Of a stretch of 64,000 bases of DNA, positions 37,573-44,795 are shown piece by piece. The translations under genes and the position numbers were made by a program. The notes beneath the pieces were generated by a model, which saw nothing but the letters and a program-made list of their open reading frames with translations, did not search any database and had not been told where the DNA came from. This DNA is from Burkholderiaceae bacterium (GTDB taxonomy: Bacteria; Pseudomonadota; Gammaproteobacteria; Burkholderiales; Burkholderiaceae_C): contig JACKLJ010000003.1 in the NCBI GenBank assembly GCA_024235955.1, positions 310,001-374,000 of the forward strand. The letters are read 5' to 3'. Each line of letters starts with the position of its first letter. Within the stretch, counting starts at the first letter, position 1.

Positions 37573-38439
37573 ATGAAATTGATGCGCTTCGGCCCCCCCG
37601 GCAAGGAACGTCCCGGCCTGCTCGACGAGGAAGGCGTGCTGCGCGACCTGTCCGCCGTGGTGCCCGACATCGGCCCGGCGCAGCTGTCCGACGCAATGCT
37701 GGCGCGCCTGCGGCGCCTCAAGCCCGCCAGCCTGCCGGCGGTGCGCGGCCGCCCGCGCCGCGGCTGCCCGGTGGCCGGTATCGGCAAATTCATCGCCATT
37801 GGCCTCAACTACGCCGACCACGCCGCCGAAGCCGGCATGCCGATCCCCAGGGAGCCGGTGATCTTCACCAAGGCCATCTCCTGCATCCAGGGCCCGCACG
37901 ACGACGTGATGCTGCCCAAGGGCTCGAAAAAGACCGACTGGGAGGCCGAACTGGGCGTGGTGATTGGCAAGACCGCGCGCCACGTGACGCAGAAGGATGC
38001 GCTGTCCCACGTGGCGGGCTACTGCGCCGTCAACGACGTGAGCGAGCGCGAGTTCCAGATCGAGCGCGGCGGCACCTGGGACAAAGGCAAGGGCTGCGAC
38101 ACCTTCGGCCCCATCGGCCCCTGGCTGGTCACGCGGGACGAAATCCCCGACCCGCAGCGCCTGTTCATCTGGCTGGACGTGAACGGCGAGCGCATGCAGA
38201 CCGGCAACACCCGCACCATGATCTTCCCGGTGGCCAAACTGGTGAGCTACGTCAGCCAGTTCATGACCCTCAACCCCGGCGACGTGATCACCACCGGCAC
38301 CCCGCCCGGCGTGGGCATGGGCCGGCGCGACGCCCAGGGCCAGCCGGCCCCGCGCTTCCTGAAGAAGGGCGACGTGATGACCATGAGCATCCAGGGCCTG
38401 GGCGAGCAGCGCCAGCGCATCGTGCCCTTCCGCGCCTGA
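37573..38439 (+). CDS. Fumarylacetoacetate hydrolase-family protein
   Basis: A 288-residue FAH-family enzyme. Conserved metal and catalytic parts are GLNYADHAAE, EPVIFTKA, WEAELGVVIGK, GYCAVNDVSEREFQ and DVITTGTPPGVGMG. The family hydrolyses or hydrates acylpyruvates and 2-keto acids (for example 2-keto-3-deoxy-L-fuconate or ureidoglycolate-like substrates); the exact substrate cannot be read. AGGAGA at 37558-37563 supports ATG 37573. The stop codon lies in the first of three 30-bp tandem repeats. Confidence 0.9.
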   Translation: MKLMRFGPPGKERPGLLDEEGVLRDLSAVVPDIGPAQLSDAMLARLRRLKPASLPAVRGRPRRGCPVAGIGKFIAIGLNYADHAAEAGMPIPREPVIFTKAISCIQGPHDDVMLPKGSKKTDWEAELGVVIGKTARHVTQKDALSHVAGYCAVNDVSEREFQIERGGTWDKGKGCDTFGPIGPWLVTRDEIPDPQRLFIWLDVNGERMQTGNTRTMIFPVAKLVSYVSQFMTLNPGDVITTGTPPGVGMGRRDAQGQPAPRFLKKGDVMTMSIQGLGEQRQRIVPFRA

Positions 38440-38520
38440 GGGCGCGGTATCCGCCGTGCCCGCGCCTGAGAGTGCGGTATGCGTCCTGCCAGCGCCTGAA
38501 GCCGCGGTATCCGCGCCCGC
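38431..38520 (+). repeat. Three tandem 30-bp repeats at the end of the FAH gene
   Basis: Three consecutive 30-base units (38431-38460, 38461-38490, 38491-38520) share the pattern GCGCCTGA..G.GCGGTAT. The first contains the TGA stop of the FAH gene. The third forms an 11-bp stem with GCTTCAGGCGC at 38521-38531. Confidence 0.85.
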
Positions 38521-38584
38521 GCTTCAGGCGCCGCTGCGGGTGTCGACGCCCGGTCGGGCCCGCTGACCGGCTTTTTCAAGCCTT

Positions 38585-38636
38585 TTGAGTCTGCAGCCCA
38601 GGCAGGGCGGGCGCAGGCAGCTATTACCTGTGTAGC
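38585..38636 (+). repeat. Dispersed repeat R1, copy 4
   Basis: An intergenic copy with CTGCAGCCC and GGCGGGCGCAGGCAGCTATT. It lies between the tandem repeats and the TetR promoter. Confidence 0.85.
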
Positions 38637-38722
38637 AGAACTGTGCGTTGCCGGTGACCGCAGGCGTAGGTGCGTGCATGGCCGGGTATGGCATACAAGG
38701 GTAAACCCTAGTCTCCAAGTCC

Positions 38723-38768
38723 TTGGCAAACCGCGGGGTTCCGGTTAAAAATAGAACGACCGTTCGTT
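38723..38768 (+). promoter_or_regulatory. Promoter and TetR-type operator
   Basis: TTGGCA (38723-38728) and TAAAAA (38746-38751) are 17 bases apart. Immediately downstream the palindrome AACGA-CCGT-TCGTT (38755-38768) matches the AACG..CGTT style of fatty-acid TetR operators. This suggests the regulator represses itself and perhaps the following operon. Confidence 0.6.
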
Positions 38769-38775
38769 TTATTCC

Positions 38776-39462
38776 ATGGACACCATCCTTTCCAGCCGCA
38801 ACCTCAGCCGGACCCGCCGCCCGGCGGACGGGCGGGCTGCGCCCAAGGGTCAGCAGACCAAGGCCGCCATCGTCGACAAGGCGTTGCAGATGGCGGCGCA
38901 GGTGGGGCTGGAGGGCATTTCCATCGGCGCCCTGGCTGAGGCCATGGGCATGAGCAAGTCGGGCGTGTTCGCGCACTTCGGCTCGCGCGACGAGCTGCAG
39001 ATCTCCGTGGTGCGCGAGTACTACGCCCGCTTCGAGCGCGACGTGTTCGAGCCCGCCATGCAGCTGCCGCGCGGCCTGCCGCGCCTGCGCGCGCTGTTCG
39101 ACCAGTGGATGCGCGTGACCACCACCGAGCTCGATTCCGGCTGCATCTTCATCAGCGGCGCGGTGGAGTTCGACGACCGGCCCGGCCCGGTGCGCGACGC
39201 GCTGGCCGAATCCGTGGGCGCCTGGATGGAAGCCATGGTCCGCGCCGTCGCCCAGGCCAAGGTCGAAGGGCACCTGCAGGGGGACGTGGACGAACGCCAG
39301 GTCACCTTCGAGATCCACGCGCTGATCCTCGCGCTGCACTACGAAGCCCGCTTCATGCAGCGTCCCGGCACGGTGGAGCGCGCCCAGCGCGGCTTCAACA
39401 ACATCCTCGCGCGCTACGGCGCCGAGCTTCCCTCGCCAGCACCGGCCCCGGCCAGGCGCTGA
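38776..39462 (+). CDS. TetR-family regulator of the beta-oxidation operon
   Basis: A 228-residue regulator. The HTH is at about residues 29-75 (KAAIVDKALQMAAQVGLEG; ALAEAMGMSKSGVFAHFGSR). The C-terminal domain matches TetR_C types (GCIFISGAVEFDDRPGPVRD). It precedes an acyl-CoA dehydrogenase gene by 44 bases and has a self-overlapping operator in its promoter. By context it probably responds to an acyl-CoA and controls the fatty-acid degradation genes that follow. The ligand is inference. Confidence 0.9.
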   Translation: MDTILSSRNLSRTRRPADGRAAPKGQQTKAAIVDKALQMAAQVGLEGISIGALAEAMGMSKSGVFAHFGSRDELQISVVREYYARFERDVFEPAMQLPRGLPRLRALFDQWMRVTTTELDSGCIFISGAVEFDDRPGPVRDALAESVGAWMEAMVRAVAQAKVEGHLQGDVDERQVTFEIHALILALHYEARFMQRPGTVERAQRGFNNILARYGAELPSPAPAPARR

Positions 39463-39506
39463 CCTTTTTCCTTCCTCCGAACGCCCCAACCCAGGAGCAC
39501 CCGCCC

Positions 39507-41303
39507 ATGCCCAGCTACACCCCACCTCTGCGCGACATGCAATTCGTGATGCACGAAGTGCTCGGCGTCGTCGATGAACTCAAGGCCATCCCCCAGCACG
39601 CCGATCTGGATGCCGACACGCTCAACGCCGTGCTGGAAGAGGGCGGCAAGTTCGCCGCCGAGGTGACCCAGCCCCTCAACCTGAGCGGCGACAGCGAGGG
39701 CTGCACGCTGAACAAGGAAACCCACGAGGTCACCACGCCCAAGGGCTTCAAGGAAGCCTATGCGCAGTACGTGGAAGGCGGCTGGGCCGCGCTGTCCTGC
39801 GACCCGGCCTATGGTGGCCAGGGCCTGCCCTTCGTGGCCAACCAGTGCCTGTACGAGATGCTGAACGGCGCCAACCAGGCCTGGACCATGTACCCCGGCC
39901 TGTCGCACGGCGCCTACGAGGCCCTGCACGCGCACGGCACCGACGAGCAGAAGAAGACCTTCCTGCCCAAGCTCACCAGCGGCGAATGGACCGGCACCAT
40001 GTGCCTGACCGAGCCGCACTGCGGCACCGACCTCGGCCTGCTGCGCACCAAGGCCGAACCGCAGGCCGACGGCAGCTACAGGATCACCGGCAACAAGATC
40101 TTCATCAGCGCCGGCGAGCACGACATGGCCGAGAACATCGTCCACCTGGTGCTGGCCCGCCTGCCCGATGCGCCCAAGGGCAGCAAAGGCATCAGCCTGT
40201 TCCTGGTGCCCAAGTTCCTGGTCAAGGCCGACGGCAGCCTGGGCGATCGCAACCCCGTCTTCTGCACCGGCCTGGAGCACAAGATGGGCATCCACGGCAA
40301 CGCCACCGCGCAGATCGCGCTCGACGGCGCCGTGGGCACCCTGGTGGGCGAGCCCAACAAGGGCCTGCAGGCCATGTTCGTGATGATGAACGCGGCGCGC
40401 CTGGGCGTGGGCAACCAGTCGCTCGGCCTCACCGAGGTGGCCTACCAGAACGCGCTGGCCTACGCCAAGGACCGCCTGCAGATGCGCAGCCTGTCCGGCC
40501 CCAAGGCCAAGGACCAGCCGGCCGACCCGATCATCGTGCACCCCGACGTGCGCAAGATGCTGCTCACCGCCAAGGCCTACGCCGAAGGCGGCCGCGCCAT
40601 GTCGATCTACTGCTCCATGGTGCTCGACAAGGCCCTGCACCACCCCGACGAGAAGGTGCGCAAGGACAGCGAGGAAGTCGTGGCCCTGCTCACGCCCATC
40701 GTCAAGGCCTTCATCACCGACAACGGCTTCACCGCCACCAACGCCTGCATGCAGGTGTTCGGCGGCCACGGCTACATCCATGAGACCGGCGCGGAGCAGT
40801 TCGTGCGCGACGCGCGCATCAACATGATCTACGAAGGCACGAACACCGTGCAGTCGCTCGACCTGCTGGGCCGCAAGGTGCTGGCCAACCAGGGCGCCTC
40901 GCTGCGCAAGTTCGGCAAGCTGGTGGAGGCGCTGGTCAAGGAAGAGGGCGTGAACGAGAAGATGAGCGAGTTCATCAACCCGCTGGGCTACCTGGCGGAC
41001 CAGATGACCAAGTTCACCACCGAGATCGGCTTCAAGGCCTTCGCCAACCCCGACGAGGTGGGCGGCGCCAGCGTGGATTACCTGCGCGTGGCCGGCCACC
41101 TGGTGTTCGCCTACTTCTTCGCGCGCATGGCCAGCGTGTCGCTGAAGAAGATTGCCGAAGGCAGCACCGACCCGTTCTACGCCGCCAAGCTGCAGACCGC
41201 GCGCTTCTACTTCGCGCGCCTGTTCCCCGAGACCGCCAGCCTGATGCGCACGGCGCGCTCGGGCGTGGCCAACCTGCTCGACACCGAGCAGGCGCTGGCA
41301 TGA
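39507..41303 (+). CDS. Acyl-CoA dehydrogenase (long form)
   Basis: A 598-residue flavoenzyme. ATG 39507 has AGGAG upstream. The core holds CLTEPHCGTDLGLLRTKA (FAD-binding), GHKMGIHG-like GLEHKMGIHGNAT, and VFGGHGYIHETGAEQFVRDA, with the catalytic Glu expected in MIYEGTNTVQ. A C-terminal extension (about 470-598) is the extra domain of the long bacterial acyl-CoA dehydrogenases. It performs the first oxidation of fatty-acid beta-oxidation with ETF as acceptor. It overlaps the DUF2147 gene by 4 bases. Confidence 0.94.
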   Translation: MPSYTPPLRDMQFVMHEVLGVVDELKAIPQHADLDADTLNAVLEEGGKFAAEVTQPLNLSGDSEGCTLNKETHEVTTPKGFKEAYAQYVEGGWAALSCDPAYGGQGLPFVANQCLYEMLNGANQAWTMYPGLSHGAYEALHAHGTDEQKKTFLPKLTSGEWTGTMCLTEPHCGTDLGLLRTKAEPQADGSYRITGNKIFISAGEHDMAENIVHLVLARLPDAPKGSKGISLFLVPKFLVKADGSLGDRNPVFCTGLEHKMGIHGNATAQIALDGAVGTLVGEPNKGLQAMFVMMNAARLGVGNQSLGLTEVAYQNALAYAKDRLQMRSLSGPKAKDQPADPIIVHPDVRKMLLTAKAYAEGGRAMSIYCSMVLDKALHHPDEKVRKDSEEVVALLTPIVKAFITDNGFTATNACMQVFGGHGYIHETGAEQFVRDARINMIYEGTNTVQSLDLLGRKVLANQGASLRKFGKLVEALVKEEGVNEKMSEFINPLGYLADQMTKFTTEIGFKAFANPDEVGGASVDYLRVAGHLVFAYFFARMASVSLKKIAEGSTDPFYAAKLQTARFYFARLFPETASLMRTARSGVANLLDTEQALA

Positions 41304-41770
41304 GGCATTTGATGCCAAAACGGCCTCTGGCCCTTTGGTGGCGGGCGCAGACAGCTATTGGTTTGATAGTTATCGGTGCCGCCGCTCAGGCCCAGACCAC
41401 GCCCGTGGGCACCTGGCGCAGCATCGACGACGAGACCAAGCAGCCCAAGGCGCAGATCGTCATCAGCGACCGCGGCGGCGTGCTCAGCGGCCGCATCGAG
41501 CAGCTGCTGCGCCCCGGCGCCGACCCCAAGGCGGTGTGCGACCGCTGCACCGACGACCGCAAGGACCAGCCCATCCTCGGCATGGAAATCATCCGTGGCG
41601 TGAAGAAGGACGAGGACCGGGACGTATGGGAAGGCGGCCGCATCCTCGACCCCGAGAAGGGCAGCACCTACGCGCTGCGGCTGACGCCGGTCGACGGCGG
41701 CCACAGGCTCCAGGTGCGCGGCTCCATCGGCCCTTTCTGGCGCACGCAGACGTGGATTCGCGTCAAGTGA
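41300..41770 (+). CDS. DUF2147 periplasmic protein
   Basis: A 156-residue exported protein. The mature domain (TTPVGTWRSIDDETKQPKAQ, GRIEQLLRPG, GMEIIRGVKK, GGRILDPEKG) is DUF2147, often near fatty-acid genes and of unknown function. The ATG overlaps the dehydrogenase stop (ATGA). The signal peptide (MPKRPLALWW through GAAAQA) is encoded by a copy of repeat R1 at 41313-41372, so the export signal appears to be built from repetitive DNA. Cleavage is likely after AQA. Confidence 0.85.
   Translation: MRHLMPKRPLALWWRAQTAIGLIVIGAAAQAQTTPVGTWRSIDDETKQPKAQIVISDRGGVLSGRIEQLLRPGADPKAVCDRCTDDRKDQPILGMEIIRGVKKDEDRDVWEGGRILDPEKGSTYALRLTPVDGGHRLQVRGSIGPFWRTQTWIRVK
41313..41372 (+). repeat. Dispersed repeat R1, copy 5 (encodes a signal peptide)
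   Basis: The complete element: GCCAAAACGGCCTCTGGCCC, CTTTGGTGGCGGGCGCAGAC, then AGCTATTGGTTTGATAGTT with its terminal hairpin. It lies in the frame of the DUF2147 protein. Confidence 0.9.
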
Positions 41771-41829
41771 ACTCTCTGCCGGAGCCCGCGCCGCTGCGCG
41801 CGGTGCGCCGGCATTTCTAGGAAAACGAC

Positions 41830-44313
41830 ATGTCCCGATTCAATGTGAGAAAAGTCGCCGTGCTCGGCGCGGGCGTGATGGGGGCGCAGATCGCGGCGCA
41901 CCTGGTCAACTGCAAGATTCCGGTCATCCTGTTCGACCTGCCGGCCAAGACTGAGGCCCCCACGCTCCCCGCTTCGCGTGGTTCGCTGCCCCCCGAGGGG
42001 GCCGGCGCCGCCTTGGGGCGGCCCGGCGGCGGCGCGGGCCCCAAGAACGGCATCGTCCTGAAGGCCATCGACAACCTGAAGAAGCTCAAGCCGGCGCCGC
42101 TGGCGGTGGCGGATGACGCCGCGCTGATCGAGCCGGCCAACTACGAGGACGATCTGAAGAAGCTCAAGGGCTGCGACCTGGTGATCGAGGCCATCGCCGA
42201 GCGCATGGACTGGAAGAGCGACCTGTACCACAAGATCGCACCCTTCGTCGGCAAGAACGCCATCCTGGCCAGCAACACCTCCGGCCTGTCGATCACGCAG
42301 CTGAGCGAGGCGCTGCCCGAGGCGCTGCGTCCGCGCTTCTGCGGCATCCACTTCTTCAACCCGCCGCGCTACATGATCCTGGTGGAACTGATCGGCACGC
42401 CCACCACCCAGCCGGTGGTGCTCGACCAGCTGGAAGCCTTCGTCACCACCGGCCTGGGCAAGGGCGTGGTGCGCGCCAAGGACACGCCCAACTTCGTGGC
42501 CAACCGTGTCGGCATCGCCGGCATGCTGGGCACGCTGAAGGAGGTCGAGAAGTTCGGCCTGACCTTCGACGTGGTCGACGACCTCACCGGCAAGCGCCTG
42601 GGCCGCGCCAGCAGCGGCACCTTCCGCACCATCGACGTGGTGGGCCTGGACACGGTGGGCCACGTCATCAAGACGCTGCAGGACAACCTGAGCGACCAGA
42701 CCGATTCCTTCTACGGCAGCTACGGCACGCCCGCGGTGCTGGCCAAGCTGCTGGAGCTGAAGAACCTGGGCCAGAAGACCGGCGCCGGCTTCTACAAGAA
42801 GGTGGGCCGCGACATCCTGCGCTTCGATCTCAAGGCGGGCGAGTACGTGCCCGCCGGCCAGAAGGCCGACGAGGTATACGGCCGCATGCTCAAGCGTCCG
42901 GCCGCCGAGCGCCTGAAGCTGCTGCGCAATGCCGAAGGGCCGCAGGGCCGGTTCCTCTGGGCCATCCTGCGCAACGGCTTCCACTACGCCGCCGTGCACC
43001 TGAAGGACATCGCCGAGACCGCGCGCGACGTGGACCTGGCCATGCGCTGGGGCTTCGGCATGAAGCAGGGCCCGTTCGAGCTGTGGCAGGAAGCCGGCTG
43101 GCTCGAGGTGGCGAAGATGGTGCAGGAAGACATCGACGCCGGCCACGCGCTCAGCAAGGAGCCGCTGCCCGAGTGGGTGTTCAAGGGCCCGGTGGCCGAA
43201 GCCGGCGGCGTGCACACGACCGAGGGCTCCTGGAGCGCCGCGACAGGCCGCTTCGAGCCGCGCCGCCAGCTCCCGGTCTACGAGCGTCAGCTGTTTCCCG
43301 AGCTGCTGCTGGGCGAAGCCGGCCCGCGCTTCCAGACGGCGGGCAAGACCCTGGCCGAAACCGATGCCGTGCGCGTCTGGACGCTGGATGACGAGGTGGT
43401 GATCGCCACCCTCAAGACCAAGATGCACATCATCAGCCCGCCCGCTGGCGAGGGTCTGATGCAGGCGCTGGAGATCGCCGAGGCCGGCTATCAGGGCCTG
43501 GTGATCTGGCCGGGCGAGGACCCGTTCAGCGTGGGGGCTGACCTGGAAACCATGCTCAAGGGCTTCGTGGCCGGCGGCGCCGACTTTGTCGATTCGCTGG
43601 AGAAGGAACTGCAGGACGGCATGCTGCGCCTGCGCTACGCCCAGGTGCCGGTGGTCGCGGCCATCCGCGGCATGGCGCTGGGCGGCGGCTGCGAGATGTC
43701 GGTCTACAGCGCGCGCCGCGTCGCGGCGATGGAAAGCTACATCGGCCTGGTGGAAGTGGGCGTGGGCCTGGTCCCCGGCGCCGGCGGTCTGACCTACATC
43801 GCCCGCCGCGCCGCCGAATGCGCGCAGGCCAGCACCGGCAAGGACCTGCTGCCGTTCCTGACCGAAGGCTTCACCGCCGCTGCCATGGCCAAGGTGGGCA
43901 CCAGCGCGCTGGAATCGCGCCAGCTGGGCTACCTGCTGTGGAGCGACGTGGTGGTGCCGCACCGCGACGAATTGCTGCACGTGGCCATCGAGCAGGCCAG
44001 GGCCATGCACGCCGCGGGCTGGCGGCCGCCGATGAAGCGCCTGTTCCCCGTGGCCGGGCGCGACGGCAAGGCCACCATCACCGGCCAGCTGGTCAACATG
44101 CGCGACGGCGGCTTCATCAGCCAGCACGATTTCGACATCGCGCGCCACATCGCCCACGTGGTCACCGGCGGCGACGTGGACCCGGGCACGCTGGTGAGCG
44201 AGGAATACCTGATGGCGCTGGAGCGCCAGGCCTTCACCGCGCTGCTGTCGCACCCCAAGACGCAGGAGCGCATGCTGGGCATGCTCAGTACCGGCAAGCC
44301 GGTGCGCAATTGA
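41830..44313 (+). CDS. 3-hydroxyacyl-CoA dehydrogenase/enoyl-CoA hydratase (FadN-like)
   Basis: An 827-residue bifunctional enzyme with the dehydrogenase first and the hydratase last, unlike E. coli FadB but like FadN. NAD binding is VAVLGAGVMGAQIA (9-22) with Asp36; the catalytic part is GIHFFNPPRYMILVELI. The hydratase-like part is about 500-690 (AAIRGMALGGGCEMS, VGVGLVPGAGG). Residues 41-69 (TEAPTLPASRG to GRPGGGA) are an in-frame insertion encoded by the GC-rich repeat R2, right after the strand that holds Asp36 and before the usual GPKNGI segment. The insertion may affect NAD binding or be a tolerated loop. Confidence 0.93.
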   Translation: MSRFNVRKVAVLGAGVMGAQIAAHLVNCKIPVILFDLPAKTEAPTLPASRGSLPPEGAGAALGRPGGGAGPKNGIVLKAIDNLKKLKPAPLAVADDAALIEPANYEDDLKKLKGCDLVIEAIAERMDWKSDLYHKIAPFVGKNAILASNTSGLSITQLSEALPEALRPRFCGIHFFNPPRYMILVELIGTPTTQPVVLDQLEAFVTTGLGKGVVRAKDTPNFVANRVGIAGMLGTLKEVEKFGLTFDVVDDLTGKRLGRASSGTFRTIDVVGLDTVGHVIKTLQDNLSDQTDSFYGSYGTPAVLAKLLELKNLGQKTGAGFYKKVGRDILRFDLKAGEYVPAGQKADEVYGRMLKRPAAERLKLLRNAEGPQGRFLWAILRNGFHYAAVHLKDIAETARDVDLAMRWGFGMKQGPFELWQEAGWLEVAKMVQEDIDAGHALSKEPLPEWVFKGPVAEAGGVHTTEGSWSAATGRFEPRRQLPVYERQLFPELLLGEAGPRFQTAGKTLAETDAVRVWTLDDEVVIATLKTKMHIISPPAGEGLMQALEIAEAGYQGLVIWPGEDPFSVGADLETMLKGFVAGGADFVDSLEKELQDGMLRLRYAQVPVVAAIRGMALGGGCEMSVYSARRVAAMESYIGLVEVGVGLVPGAGGLTYIARRAAECAQASTGKDLLPFLTEGFTAAAMAKVGTSALESRQLGYLLWSDVVVPHRDELLHVAIEQARAMHAAGWRPPMKRLFPVAGRDGKATITGQLVNMRDGGFISQHDFDIARHIAHVVTGGDVDPGTLVSEEYLMALERQAFTALLSHPKTQERMLGMLSTGKPVRN
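41954..42040 (+). repeat. GC-rich repeat R2, copy 1 (inside the dehydrogenase gene)
   Basis: It reads CCCCCACGCT, GCTTCGCGTGG, CTGCCCCCCGAGGGGGCC and CCGCCTTGGGGCGGCCCGGC, with two strong GC hairpins. The start of the copy (GGCCCCCACGC) matches the intergenic copy at 58034. Here it keeps the frame and adds about 29 residues. Confidence 0.82.
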
Positions 44314-44321
44314 TCTGTCCT

Positions 44322-44359
44322 GCTCCTTCCCCCTCTGGGGGAAGGCAGGGATGGGGGCC
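44322..44359 (+). repeat. Left 38-bp inverted repeat of the DUF559 unit
   Basis: Its complement at 44737-44774 matches 37 of 38 bases. The arm contains its own palindrome (CTTCCCCCTCTGGGGGAAG) followed by GGGATGGGGGCC. It starts 8 bases after the upstream stop codon. Confidence 0.93.
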
Positions 44360-44376
44360 AGCGCCACACCAACGCC

Positions 44377-44778
44377 ATGCAGAACCAGAGCGCCTTCGCC
44401 GCCCGAGCCCATGCGCGCTTCCTGCGCGGCACCATGACGGATTCGGAGCGCCGCCTGTGGTCGCGTCTGCGCGGTGAGCAACTGGGCGCGAAGTTCCGCC
44501 GTCAGCACCCGCTGGGACCGTACATCGTGGACTTTGCCTGCCTGGCTCCAAAGCTGATCGTCGAGCTCGATGGCTCGCAGCACGCCAGCCAACTGGCCTA
44601 TGACCGCGAGCGCGACGCATTCTTGCGCGGGCAGGGCTTCGCGGTACTGCGCTTTGCCTCGAACGAAGTTTTCATCAACCTTGAGGGTGTCCTGCAAGCC
44701 ATCGTCAGCCGATTGGACGCGCTGACGTCGCGAGCGGGCCCCCATCCCAGCCTTCCCCCAGAGGGGGAAGGAGCCTGA
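44377..44778 (+). CDS. DUF559 nuclease-like protein in an inverted-repeat unit
   Basis: A 133-residue DUF559 protein related to very-short-patch-repair/restriction-like nuclease folds. The core is TDSERRLWSRLRGEQLGAKF, then RRQHPLGPYIVDFACLAPKL, then IVELDGSQHAS; the Glu/Asp and Gln/His residues fit a PD-(D/E)XK site (IVDF, VELDGSQH). The coding region ends inside the right inverted repeat, so the tail PHPSLPPEGEGA is repeat-encoded. It interrupts a beta-oxidation operon between the dehydrogenase and thiolase genes and has no metabolic link to them. Function is unknown; DUF559 genes are often in such mobile-looking contexts. Confidence 0.9.
   Translation: MQNQSAFAARAHARFLRGTMTDSERRLWSRLRGEQLGAKFRRQHPLGPYIVDFACLAPKLIVELDGSQHASQLAYDRERDAFLRGQGFAVLRFASNEVFINLEGVLQAIVSRLDALTSRAGPHPSLPPEGEGA
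44737..44774 (-). repeat. Right 38-bp inverted repeat of the DUF559 unit
   Basis: The inverted partner of 44322-44359 with one mismatch (44749). It encodes the C-terminus of the DUF559 protein and ends 21 bases before the thiolase ATG. Confidence 0.93.
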
Positions 44779-44795
44779 CACCCAGGAGCATCAGC

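Larger units (their letters stand above)
38440..38775. other. 336-base intergenic region between FAH and TetR genes
   Basis: It holds, in order, the rest of the 30-bp tandem repeats, an R1 copy, the 12-base palindrome AGGGTAAACCCT (38698-38709) and the TetR promoter with its operator. No gene is seen. Confidence 0.7.

Noticed and set aside
41668..44781. 1037-codon open frame on the minus strand
   Set aside because: It is antisense to the dehydrogenase/hydratase and DUF559 genes; no domain is seen.
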